Positions 12,347-23,525 of a DNA stretch of 64,000 nucleotides are shown here, in pieces. The stretch is from the NCBI GenBank assembly GCA_013350335.1, contig CM023541.1, forward strand, positions 32,790,739 through 32,854,738, read 5' to 3'. The position numbers and the translations under genes are program-made. The stretch is from Chimonanthus salicifolius. Taxonomy: Eukaryota > Streptophyta > Magnoliopsida > Laurales > Calycanthaceae. The notes under the pieces are model-generated. The model worked only from the letters and a program-made list of their open reading frames with translations. It had not been told where the DNA came from and did not search any database. Positions within the stretch are counted from its first letter, which is position 1. Every line of letters begins with the position of its first letter.

Positions 12347-12967
12347 AGACTTGCAGGTCACTTCTTAGATATCTCCACCTTGGCATGAAAATCTCACACC
12401 TAACAAACAAAGTGAACAAACAAGGTGTGCTGCCATCAAATGCACCCGTAGTTACCACGCACTCGAAGGTGCTCAAATATGCAGGACGTTGATCAAGTCC
12501 AAACAGTGCTTGAACTTGACCCCAGTTACAACCTTAGTTAGCATATCTACAAGTTTGTTTGCAGTCCCAATCTTCTGAAGGAGAATGACAACCTCATTCA
12601 CAACTTCTCGTACAAAATGGACGGACGTCGATGTGCTTCGTTCTTGAATGATGAACCTGGTTCTTTGCTAAGTGAACAACACTTTGACTGTCACAGTAGA
12701 CAATCACTTGCTTCGAAGTGATACCCAAGTCCTCAATCAACCAATGTAGCCAAACGACTTCCTTAATAGCCTGTGTCACTGCCATGTATTCTGCCTCAAT
12801 AGCTGAAAGAGCAACAATAGATTGTAATGTCAACCTCCAATTCACCGGTCCCTAGCAAATGTAAAGACATAACCTGTAGTGGATCAATGTTTATCCAAAT
12901 CACCGGCATAGTCTGAATCCACATATCCAACTACATGTTGACCAAACCTGTCATCCAGCTCAAATAT
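12347..12967 (-). pseudogene. Copia pol 3' part: RNase H (copy 1)
   Basis: Minus-strand translation gives GYVDSDYAGDLDKH and STTGYVFTFA, then TLQSIVALSAIEAEYMA, VIVYCDSQSVVHLAKN and HSRTKHIDVR. These are the consecutive landmarks of a copia RNase H: the catalytic Asp of DSDYAGD, the Glu of EAEYMA and the Asp of CDSQS. A stop and a frame change lie between the first and second parts (about 12840-12890), and the frame decays after 12594. The pol gene is cut at 12967/12973 by the solo LTR and continues at 16180. The type resembles Tork/TNT1-like copia of plants. Confidence 0.85.
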
Positions 12968-13758
12968 CAAACTGTAATACCCTGACCCAATTTAGGCGTA
13001 GTTAGTTTAATAAATCCTTCTTAGACCTGTTAATCTCGAATATTACGGTTAGAGTTTCGTGAAAAGCCCAGGTGTGGCCCAATCTGAACTCGAAAACTCA
13101 GTGATCCAACTCGTCCAGCTGGAGGGACAAAATGGTAATTTACCACTTATCGTTATTATTTTATTATTTATGCCATTATGAGATTATTATTGGATGATAT
13201 TATTTTCCTTAATCAAGGATTCCTATTTTCAATTTCAAAATTATTTTATTTTCAGAAAATGGTATTTAAAACCGCCCGACAGGACCCGAAAAGGAGAAAT
13301 AAATATTTTTAAACGATTCTGGAAATAAGAAATTTTTTGAGACAAGCATAGTATGTTAGACCATTTTAGTACGGTTTAGTTTATTTCTTCGAACCTTGAA
13401 AATAAGGATTTTGAATCATTTAATTTAACAAAAGTTAACTTAAGTAAATAATGTTAAATTATGAATTTTGTTTAAATCTATGGTTTTAATTGAATTTTAA
13501 ATCTCCAAATTTTTATCGTGATTAGAGTTTTTAAAACCCAACATTTTTGTTAAGTTGGATTAAATTTATTAAACTTTAAAAGTATTGGTTTTAGTTAAAA
13601 ACCGATTTTTTTTCAAAAATGGACCTATTTGTAAAAAACAAAACTTGCCAGGAGGGACTTATTTGCAAAACAATTTTTACTATAGCCGTTACTGTGCCAG
13701 ACGTCGGCAACCGCTGCATGCAGCCCCAGTCGGCTATCACCGATTGCCCAACATTTTC

Positions 13759-13765
13759 TATAAAT
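13759..13765 (+). promoter_or_regulatory. LTR TATA box
   Basis: TATAAAT is followed by TCACCCTCTTCTC and is preserved in the two LTRs of the full element (40215-40221, 53027-53033). It is inferred to be the core promoter at the U3/R boundary. Confidence 0.65.
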
Positions 13766-14288
13766 TCACCCTCTTCTCAGGTTGTTTTACCCCAAATAAT
13801 TTCCATCTCAAATCCCTTGAGAAAAACTAGACCGATCCCTCTCTCCCTCTCTGTTTGATTTTCAAAATTCGGTTGACCGTAGCTTAAAGAGGAAGATATT
13901 TTCAAAGTCGGGATTTTCAACCTAGGAACTCAAGCGAAGGTAACCATTGTGTTCCTGTTCAAATTTTAACTGGTTTAAAATCAAGTAGAAGTAAATTTGA
14001 CTGAGTTTTGAGTGTGTAAAACCGGTTTCAAATTTAAAAAAAATGGATTTCTTGTGTCAACTTGGTTTTGGTGTTAAAAATCCGACGGCTTAATCAGTGT
14101 TAAAGCTTAAAACCATTCCCTATGGAAAGAGGACTCACTGAGGAGTCAATCTGATCGGTTGGATGTGAAAACTGAATCCAGGAAACCCACTATTTTTGGA
14201 TTCGTATTTCACTCTCTATTCGGCGTCACTGTCTGCTGTTGCAGACAGAGGAAGAAGACGACTCTCGGCAAGTCCGAGAGTTGTGCTT

Positions 14289-14363
14289 CGGACGGTCCGA
14301 GGGTAACCCCCTTCGGACGGTCCGAGGGTGACCCCCTTCGGACTGTCCGAGGGTGACCCTTCG
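14289..14363. repeat. 25-bp variable tandem repeat in the LTR
   Basis: CGGACGGTCCGAGGG-type units start at 14289, 14314 and 14339. The 5' LTR of the full element has two such units (around 40747-40798) and its 3' LTR one (around 53527). The repeat sits in a larger cluster of dispersed GGACGGTCCGA dyads running to about 14640. Confidence 0.85.
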
Positions 14364-16179
14364 GACGTTCCGAGCTTTAGTTCGAAGTCCCGAAGTGCTC
14401 GAGACTAGCCATTCCCCCACCTCTGCTCCTGATCATTCTGAGCTATCTTCGGAAGGATCGAGAGGTTCGGACGATCCGAGCTCCCTCAGCATGATCCGAG
14501 ACCTACCGAAGCGTGTTTTTTGTTTTTCAGTTCAGAAGGAACATCGGACGGTCCGAGGACAGACCCATGTTCCGAAGTTTGTGGACTAGTTTAGGCCGTG
14601 GTTTGGATGAGCCGAAGCCACAGTACCTCGTTCCGAGGCATGATCCGAGGAACCCAGTTTTTTAATGTAAAAATCTTGGTTGATTAATGATGCAAATTAG
14701 ATCCTAAGTTTAAATGTGATGTTTATACCCATTTGATAATTTAAAATTGTACTAATTCTTCTTCTCTTATTACTATAATGTATTACTATTGTATTCACTT
14801 CCAGGCCGACACTAATTGTCGGGCACTGAGTGACTTCACTTTTAGGCCGACGCTATATCTATCGGGCACTGAGTGACCTCGAGGCCTAACTCAATATGTC
14901 AATCTGGTCATATCCAGAAGACAATACGAGAAGTGACCTGAGCATCTAGACCTGACTCATTTCGTCAATTTGATCATGCCCAAAAGACAATATGAGATTT
15001 GGTCTGAGCACCTTATTATTATTATTGTGGATTATTGTAACTTAAAATGGTTAGAAACCAAGTAGGAGACTCAGTTCCATTTACCCTGAGATTCTTGGAA
15101 AAATAGTATGGTTTAGAAATACTACTTGTATGTGTTTATTTGAAAGCTATGTATGTTGACCGATTATTGATTGCACATTTGTTTGCATGTTGACAGAGAC
15201 CGCGATACCACACAATTTCGGTGAGGGGACTTAACTTTGCAGTAGGTGTAAATCAAGTTTAATAAAATGAATCTTGAGCAATGAATGGTTTCAAGTGTTG
15301 ATGAACCCACCCATGTGCCTAGACATGATGCACTGTTGTAAGAAGTGCTTATGATGATTATACATAATGATGTTGACTATGAGTTATATAATACTGCTTC
15401 CACATGCCCTTGACTATTGAACTAATATCGGCCATGTGTGTGAGATGGTTTACGTCTACTAGACTAGGGGTGTCGACAGTTGCTGACTTGAGGAGTGTCA
15501 GTACCGGCCATGTGAGGGTCGGAGATGTACTTGCAAGGATGTATTTTGACCGTGTCGGGACTTAATACAATGATCTCAGTATAGTATGTAGGTGTTACGA
15601 TGGATGACAGCAGTAATGAAATGATGTTGAGAATTTATTGTCAAGAATGAGATATCATATTACAAATGTTGATTATTTAACTAACCTGATGTTTCATTAG
15701 ACTGCATTGTTATATTTCCTTCACTGGGTTAGTTAGCTCACACCACTCACATTTCAAGAGATGTGCCCGAGGAGGAGAACCCTCCGTATGAAGCTTAGGA
15801 TGGATAAGCTGTTGCGTTGCCTTGGGATTCCCACTGAGGGGAATTTCGCTATCTTTGTCTTTTGGTTCCTTGAACCATATGTTTTTATAAAGTACCGTGT
15901 GTGGTACTTAGTTTGTGTTAATATCATGTATTAAACTGCTATATGTTCCGTAGCTACTCTGATTGTGATGTAATAATAATTCATTCATGGAATTATGTGT
16001 TGTGATTTTGTTTCTTTTGGGTAGAGTTATGGTATGTGTTTGAGTCCATATGTTGAGATCATGTGTGACATTTGGGCCTGACCGTTGATCCGGCCTAGTT
16101 AAAATTCTGGAGATTAGTTTCAAAAAAAAAAAATCAATGACGTTCAGGGCCCACTTTCGGGTCGGGGCATTACACAAAC

Positions 16180-17540
16180 AAACATTCAAGGTACCCAAAA
16201 TGTATCGTAAAATCCATTTCACTGCATGCTAGTGTCCTTTTCCTGGATCATGGATGTACCTGCTCACTATACTGACAACATGTGAAATGTCAGGCCTAGT
16301 ACACACTATAGCATACATCAAGCTACCAACTGCACACGCACACAAAACTTGAGCCATGTACTCATGTTCTTCATCTGTGTGGGGAGATATCAAAACACTA
16401 AGCTTAAAGTGAGGGGGTAAAGGTATACTTACAGGTTTTGTATTTTCATCCATACCAAACCATTGTAGCACTTTCATCAGATGTTGTTTTTGTGACAACC
16501 GAATTGTTCCCTTCACCCTGTCTCTTTCAATCTCCATGCTAACTATTTTCTTGGCTTCTCCAAGATTCTTCATCTCGAACTCATTTCTTAACTGAGTCTT
16601 CAATATGTCTATCTCTGACTTGCTCTTATAGGCAATGAGCATGTCATCCACATATAAAAGAAAATATATGAAGAGTCCATCATGTAGTTTGGGAAAGTAC
16701 CCACAATGATCATAATGGCTTCTTGTGTACTTCTGCCCTATCCTAAATCGATCAAACCGCTTATACGACTCTTGGAGATTGTTTCAAACTATACAACGAC
16801 TTTCTCAGTTTACAAACACAATTCTCCTTTCCAGCAACCTTAAAATCATCTGGCTAAGACATATATATCTTCTCCTCCAAATCACCGTGCAAGAAAGCAG
16901 TTTTGACGTCGATTTGTGCTAACTCAAGATCAAACTATGCAACCAAAGCTAGCAAAATATGAATAGAAGAGTGCTTAACAACTGGAGAAAATATGTCATT
17001 GTAGTATGTCTATCCCTTCCTTCTAGGCATAGCCTTTAGCTACCAACCTATCCTTGAATCTCACATTGTCTGTGCCTAGAGAACTTTCTTTCTTGGTGTA
17101 TGCCCACTTGCAACCAATTGCTTTATTCCCTTTGGAAATTGTACCAACTCACAAATCTGATTATTGTGAAAAGACTGCATCTCTTTATCCATTTCCTTCA
17201 TCCATTCTACACTTTCTGAGTTTCTCATAGCTTCTCTGTTTGTAGACAGAATAACATCCTCAACAACTGGAAGTGCATATGCCACCATGTCTATGAACCG
17301 TGCAGTCTTTCTAATTTCTCTTTTTGGTATACTGACTGCAATAGAGTCTGGGTACTGTGTAGACTCCTGAATTAGAGCATCATCTGTACCTAAGTCCTCA
17401 CCAACTAAATCATTTGTGTGACTATTATCTGTCTAAACTGGCATGGCTGAAGTCACTGGAGCATCAAACTCCACCTGCTATGAAACACCCCTGCTAAGAA
17501 TTAACTTCTTCTATTTGGCAGACCAAAGTCTATACCCAAT
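16180..17540 (-). pseudogene. Copia pol: integrase end and reverse transcriptase (copy 1)
   Basis: Read from 17540 down, the minus strand gives a decayed integrase C-terminus. At 17288-17076 it gives AMRNSESVEWMKEMDKEMQS, the start of the copia RT domain. At about 16651-16229 it gives DDMLIAYKSKSEIDILK, the YVDD region (Tyr-Val lost here to an upstream break), then NEFEMKNLGEAKKI, GTIRLSQKQHL, GSLMYAIVCTRPDISH and VSRYIHDPGKGHW. ILRYILGTLN follows before the LTR break. The order and motifs identify Ty1/copia RT. There are several stops and frameshifts, and gag, protease and the 5' LTR are missing, so the copy is 5' truncated near 17540. Confidence 0.9.
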
Positions 17541-17875
17541 ATAACCTTTCCTATCTCAATTCATTTTGTTGTTATGTATGAGTGGTTTATTATATTTATA
17601 AGATTTGTAATGATATGATTAGTCAACATTCTAAATTTATAAATGATGACAATAGCATATTATGTCCATGCATCTAATGAGAAGAGCACAAGATACATTA
17701 TTGTGGACAGTTATGAGGTTGCGCCAACAAGTTGTGACTCGAGACAAATGATTATCAGACAGAATCAGGTACACCGATCCATGTCAAATCCTTTGAAAAT
17801 AATTAAATTGTATGCACCCATTCAATGTGGACCTTACTTCTATGCATCTATAGATTTTATATATTAATATTTTAA

Positions 17876-17990
17876 TTTTTTTTTTTAATTTACTTGTGGG
17901 AATATGCGGTACCCAGCATAAAATCTTCACGGGTGAGCTCTCTACCCTTAGGGCACACCAAAGTTAGGCCATGGAAGCTCGAACCTTCAA
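17876..17990 (-). mobile_element. 5'-truncated tRNA-derived SINE
   Basis: On the minus strand the sequence runs GGTTCGAGC (tRNA B-box type), CATGGCCTAACTTTGGTGTG, a CTCACCCGTGAAGATTTTA block, TTCCCACAAGTAAATT, then an A-rich tail. The same body follows a full tRNA-like head at 20695-20850. The copy 2 counterpart is at about 57085-57205. Confidence 0.7.
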
Positions 17991-18429
17991 CCTTGACACA
18001 AAAAAATATTTTCAGTGATGCAATACATGTTGAACCGTTAAATGGTGGATCAATAACATTTATTTCGCAATATTTTTAAAATTTTTAAAAACAATTCAGA
18101 AAAATTATAGGAAAACGAAAAATTTAGTATGAGTCTAATTTGGTTTAAAATTATTTCTTTTTATAGAATATTAGATTGTTAAGAGCCGAAATTTTTATGT
18201 GAATAAATTATGTTTTAAATAAGTGAAAAATATTAAAAAAAATTAGAAAATGAAAAATCAATGAGAAAACACCTAATATAGATGGATAGATTATCATAAG
18301 GTTGTCGTAATATCAAAAATGAGACTCATTAAATCATGTTAGCACTTATTTTAAAATTAAAATTTAACTATTTAATAGATATTTTAATCTATTATAATTA
18401 AATTTAATAGTAAAAACTATAATAGTTGG

Positions 18430-18665
18430 GTCTAAGTTTAAAAATAATAATAATAATTGAAATCCACACAGGCCCGTGTGTCTCAAAAAAAAGATATAGG
18501 TTCTAAATTCCATGAGCATTTGAAAACCTTCCAATCCACACACTTGATGAGAAATTGAGGAGTAACCACATGGAGAATGGACGAGAGGGGTTTGATCGTG
18601 AATTAAATCCAAGATCTCCCTTCATGAGAGGAGCTTCTTGACCATGAGGCTAACCCCTTTGAATT
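18430..18665 (-). mobile_element. Second SINE-like element with tRNA-like head
   Basis: Minus strand from 18660 reads GGGGTTAGCCTCATGGTCAAG (A-box-like), then a TCTCATGAAGGGAGATCTTGG stem region and a degenerate B box (GGATTTAATTC). A body of about 140 bp follows, ending in an (ATT)n tail near 18435. This is the layout of a tRNA-derived SINE, of a different family from the one at 20695. It is present in copy 2 at about 57645-57880. Confidence 0.55.
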
Positions 18666-19394
18666 TATTCTGTCGTGGAACATTCCAGTGCTATAGCTAT
18701 TTTAATGTTTTATTACAACATGAAAATGTTAAGAATTAAAAATATATACTAAAATATAAACTGTGAAAACTTAAAATAATAATGGAATTAAATGTTTTAG
18801 TGTTTACCACTAATTTAAAAAATGACTAAAAAATTTATAAAATGTCTATGTCACAAATACTAGGTATAGAAAAGAAATGGATGGAAGCTAAATTTGTCGA
18901 AATGGGACGAATAGTAAAAAAATGACTTAATAGTTTTTCTAAAATAAAACATTTTTTACTATTTTAATTCTAACAGATCAAAATTAACAACTAAAGCTCA
19001 ATATGTTTGTTACATGAGTTACATTGGTCAAGTGCATTTTAAATATTTGTAAATACATAAATATGTATTTACTTTAGAGTTTCAGTCGAAACAAAGTCTC
19101 AATCTTCATAAATTCGACTCTAATGGCCCAAAATGTTCCCTAATAAAATAAATTTTGGAAATTCATATTGGGCCAATCTATTAGTTAAATATTTTGTCAA
19201 ACTATTAAGTCATTTTGACTCATTTCAATGAAGTGGAACTTATTTTTTTTATTTTCCAAATAACAAACAAAAACTGAAAATCTAAAATTTAGATTCGCTT
19301 CTGCCAAAATTTTAGTCTCTGTCAATTTTTTTGATATTTTTATATCTATAAGAAAACTTTAATGTATATTTTAAAAATAGTTAAAATTTCCTTT

Positions 19395-19491
19395 TAATAT
19401 TCGAGTCTCCATGACCTAACCTTGGTGTGCTTTAGGGGTAGTAGGTTTACCCGTGGGGGTTTTACGCTGTGTATCCTACGGTTTCCCACGC
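19395..19491 (+). mobile_element. SINE fragment at the edge of the duplication
   Basis: TTCGAGTCTCCATGACCTAA is followed by TTGGTGTGCTTTAGG and TTTTACGCTGTGTATCC up to TTTCCCACGC, the plus-strand version of the SINE body. In copy 2 (58640-58763) the same fragment continues GTAAATTCAAAAAAAAG, the normal A-rich tail. In copy 1 the tail is replaced by unrelated sequence. Confidence 0.65.
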
Positions 19492-20694
19492 AATCATATA
19501 ATATAAAAAAGAGGTTAAATAAAAGTAAAGATAGATTAATAATTCATGAATTGTACCTTAAAATATTTAATGTATACTACATGTTATAATTGAAGCACCT
19601 TTAAAAGGCATATGAAAATGGTATTTTTTTAATATATTTAATATAATATAATATAATTATTAAATAAAAATTGCTAATTGACTTTGTTAAAGAGCCTGGC
19701 ACAATTCAAAGAATAGCTTAAGAAAACGTTAAAATAGAAAAGTTTTTTCAAGGTAACTAAATCATAAATCACTGTCAATTCTACATGAATTTGGTGAATA
19801 TTCCAAAGGAATCATTTTAAAAGGGTTTTTATTTTATTAAAATACTAAATATGATTCGGTCACCTAAATAATATAAAGTATTTTTGGCTTTTGCTTCAAC
19901 AAATCCCTTGTCAGCGTCATATCTGTTCCTTGTAAAAATCTTTCTTTAAAATATTAAACATATCAAACAGACAATTTAAATAGCTGTTCTTCATTTTTTT
20001 TTTAATTTTAAAAAGTTATTTTCTTTCTAATATTTGTAAGAATTATTTGAATTATTCACAAATTGGTTAAATAACTTCTCTAGACAATTAAATGTTCAAA
20101 ATGTAATTTAATGAACTGTATTAGTGAGATACTCAAATAAAAGAGCTATCTTGGTATGGGCATTTTTGTTGGTTTTTTCGAGAAAATGAATTTAATGAAA
20201 AAGAATTATGATGGTTTTTTTTTTTTTTAGAAAATGGATTCAGAAATTTTGTTAATTTTTTGAGAAGTTGAATTTCAATAAAAAAAAAAAAAAGGATTGT
20301 GGTATGAAAACTTTTCTGTGTAAATAACACGATAAGAATTTTATTTCTGATTTAAAATTTTTCCTACATTTGTTTGTCTTCAATAACCTATATAAGAAAA
20401 ACTCTTTTATCAATGGAGCTGTTGTTTTGCTCTATAGTCTAATGAAGGAGAGGTTTGGTTAACCTATAAAATAAATAAGTCGACATTAATAAGTATTGAG
20501 TTGGATTTACCACTTATTAAATGGGTTAAGTGGGCCAATCCATTTAAATTTTGTGAGGTCATTTACAAATATTTTCAACTTAACATGAGAACTAATATTT
20601 TGCATGAGGCCCATTTTTGTTCAATGTTATTTCGTTGATGTACATATAACATATAAACTATAAGTTAGAAGATGTATAAATATAAATAAAACTA
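19492..20694. other. Unshared AT-rich spacer, nothing recognised
   Basis: This stretch is not part of either duplicated block. It contains long A and T runs (for example 20215-20230 and 20280-20293) and no coding sequence, RNA gene or terminal repeat that I can support. Confidence 0.5.
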
Positions 20695-20850
20695 TTTTTT
20701 TTAATTTACATGTGGGAAATCATGAGATATCCACCGTAAAATCTCCACGAGTGAGCCCAAAACCTCTACGGCACACCAAGATTAGGTCATGGGGGCTCGA
20801 ATCCATAACCTCCGAGGTGGGAGGCAACCATCTGAGCTACACCTGAGTAT
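20695..20850 (-). mobile_element. tRNA-derived SINE with complete head
   Basis: On the minus strand GGTGTAGCTCAGATGGTTGC (RNA polymerase III A box) is followed, at tRNA spacing, by GGTTATGGATTCGAGCCCCC (B box). The body is CATGACCTAATCTTGGTGTG, CTCACTCGTGGAGATTTTA, TTTCCCACATGTAAATT and an A-rich tail. It is the best preserved member of the SINE family in the window; shorter relatives lie at 17876, 19395, 37285, 57085 and 58640. It is not a functional tRNA gene, because the acceptor and anticodon arms do not close and the 3' half is unrelated. Confidence 0.8.
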
Positions 20851-21623
20851 AAAGCCCATATTTTTACTATCACGTTTTTATAATTTATATTTTTTATGTA
20901 AAAAATATAAAATTTATAATTTCACACCAAGCATTCAACCAGATGAAACAAACATAATCACAAACTAGTTCTAAATTTTCCTATTGTATATATAACATTA
21001 TTAATTACAACAGTCCTGCATTCCATGACCTGGGTTGGGCTATGGTGAGAACTGAGAAGAAATTTATTAATACCAACCCATTAGGTGTTTGGGTCCCTGA
21101 TTTTAATGACTTTGGTCCTTGGCTTCGGTTTGCCTTCCATGTCTCACCCTTCTAACTTTTTAGGTAAAAAAAATCTAAGAAATTACTACACATGGTTCTT
21201 CATTTTTATAGTTTCAAGGTGCTTAGTGATTAAATGCTCCAAAAGAAAAGAGATTAGGGCTCTCACCTCTCTAGTGACAAAGTTAAATAAATAGATAAAT
21301 TATTAGTAAAGGATAGAATCCATTGACTTTCTTAGTCCTTAATATTTTCAAATAAAAATATTTATTATCTTTCAACTTAGAAGTTTTAAGATTAATTTAA
21401 CAGCGAGGATACATTAAATCGATAAACAACATCTTTAATTATTAGAATGTATTATTAAATGGGTCCCTGATGGGCCTTTCGTAGTTTTTTTATCCAAAAT
21501 AAAAATTAAACTAAATAGTATTAGTTTTTTTTTTGAAAAAATTTAAATAGTGGAATTAGTTAAGAATTGGTTAAAAATTATTTAAAATTAAATAAAAATG
21601 ATAAGAGTCTGTAGATACGACAG
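20851..21623. other. Unshared spacer before copy 2, nothing recognised
   Basis: AT-rich DNA joining copy 1 and copy 2 of the duplication. A 69-codon frame at 21085-21294 has no recognisable domain. The left boundary of copy 2 is placed at 21624 only because that is where it begins to match the first base of the window; the real boundary could lie further left. Confidence 0.5.
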
Positions 21624-23525
21624 AATATGAATGACATCCATATCAATTGATTTTGAATTATATTAGCAATTAAATAGTTTTTTTTTTTAAAAAAAATTCA
21701 GATCACTACTATTCATCCAATCATAGTAGTGAAGGACCACTTGCATAAAGCATAATATATTTTTAGAAGGGGCAGGACATCCTTTAGCCGCAGAGGCTCG
21801 CATGCTTTCAAAGAATGCCAATAAAGTTTCACACTAGTATGTTATTATATATGATTAGTGGAGTATGTTCTTGTGCTTTCTCCTCCAACCAACCCTTAAT
21901 TCACAATTCACATGTATTTATGAGGGGTGGCGATTCTCACATGGGATTTTTGTATAACTAGACACGAGAATGAATGAATTTTCCACTCTACCCTTCACCT
22001 TGCCAAAAAATGTCAAAAATTGGTGCACTTACCAACGAGCCATTCTAGTTCGTTCATCAACCGTGGATTTTTTTCGCACTTTGACTCGGATTTTCAAATG
22101 AGATCGTTTCTCGACCGATTTATACAAAAAAGGTATTAAAATTCATCTGATCTGAATTTTATGAACTCTGGACTGTTTTAATTGAAAAATGTATAGTTCT
22201 AAACTTTAAAAATCGCATCGAAAGAATTTAGAAAAATGATCTTCTCTCTTAATTCTTTGGGTTTGATTTTTTTCCACTTAAAGTCAGTTCCAGAGTTTAT
22301 AAAATTCAGAGCAGATGAATTTTGATACCTTAGAAATCGATAAAAAAATAGTCTCGTTCGAAAATCCGAATCAAATGTGAGAAGTTACACGTACATATGC
22401 ACAATTCAAGGTTCAAATCTTCAAATCTTCTAAAATGTTTTCTCCACTAGTACGTTTATTTGAATTTTTTATTTTTAACAAAGTGTACGTTTTCATCATC
22501 TGTATTTATTTCAAATGATTATTGGTTGAATGAGTAGTGTTACAAATTTTAAAATACTTTTACATTAAATTATGAGCTAAGTATTTAAACACCAATAAAA
22601 TGACAACTCATATGCATATTCAGCTAATATTTCTATAACTTCTGTGGTGTGTATATTGTTGGAATTTTGAATTAATATCTTAAATTTGTTATTTTTAAAT
22701 TGATTTTCTATATTTTTAGGGAGATCCATTGAGGATATGCCAAAAATTAGAAATTATTTTTATGAAAATCTTCTAGATGTCAAGAAATAATAATATATTG
22801 AGAAAGGGACAGAAATAGTGAATCCAAGATAAGTCATTTTCATGACTAAATTACTAAACTAATAACCACTAAAAATCATTCACGACTGATTCTCTGAATC
22901 AATCAAGATCTAAAATGGGCCCCACAATAAGCATGTCTAAAAACATGCACGTCACGTGTGCATAAAATGCTAAAAAATCAATTGATACATATGGTAGGAG
23001 ACAATATAGTACATATAATTGATTGTATCGTAGTGCAATAAATTGGATAAATTTACCTTTTTTTAATTATTATAATGTTCAAGCGTCTCACTTGAAGGAG
23101 ATAATTTTAATCTGACTAATCTTTGACACGTGAAGACTTTCTAATTTTGCACACACTGAGTAAGCAACTATAGATAGTGCCTTATTGGAGTTGAACGTGA
23201 ATCGTTTTTAAGACCCTATGTCTTGAAACATACATCTTAGCCGTCAGATCAACCTCGTGAGATTTCGTAAGAGCTTTCATATTGGGAGTGCAATTCAAAC
23301 AAATGGGTTATAATTTTATTAATTTGATCCAATCAACTAATGTTTTTAAAATTTAAAAACTTTTAGTGCAATCAAGTTTGAGAGAAAAGAAGAAATTAGA
23401 GCTACTACTAATTAACTTGGACCTTGTTAAATAATTATTGTTTTTATGGCAATACCAGAAGTACGAAGAGATGGACTCTATGTGGTCTACATAAGTATAA
23501 GTATATGATTTAATAAGAAAAGATA
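21624..23525. repeat. Segmental duplication, copy 2, block A
   Basis: Matches 1-1893 in the same orientation. At 23525 the sequence passes straight to the equivalent of 6485, so the 4.6 kb with solo LTR and LINE of copy 1 is absent. The junction shows only a few bases of overlap (AGATAGAG), as expected of an end-joined deletion rather than a clean transposon gap. Confidence 0.9.

Larger units (their letters stand above)
12973..16174 (+). mobile_element. Solo LTR, Tekay-like, at the site of the full element in copy 2
   Basis: The 3.2-kb LTR starts TGTAATACCCTGACCC and ends GGGTCGGGGCATTACA. It is flanked by CAAAC at 12968-12972 and 16175-16179. Copy 2 has the identical flanks and target-site duplication around a full-length element (39430-55392). 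The element was therefore inserted before the duplication and copy 1 later lost its interior and one LTR. The solo LTR keeps a block of about 40 bp near 13868 that the 3' LTR of copy 2 lacks but the 5' LTR has. Confidence 0.95.
17541..19491. repeat. Segmental duplication, copy 1, right part of block C
   Basis: AT-rich DNA matching 56759-58743. Apart from three SINE remnants listed separately it holds nothing I can name; the 74-codon frame at 17643 is not protein-like. Homology to copy 2 stops at CCCACGC (19491/58743), inside the 3' part of a SINE. Confidence 0.85.

Noticed and set aside
17643..17867. 74-codon frame present in both copies (also 56855-57079)
   Set aside because: Composition is not protein-like, there is no domain, and the conservation equals that of the non-coding surroundings.
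20800..20850. Possible tRNA gene on the minus strand
   Set aside because: A and B boxes are present but the acceptor stem and 3' half do not fit a tRNA. It continues into a SINE body with an A-rich tail.
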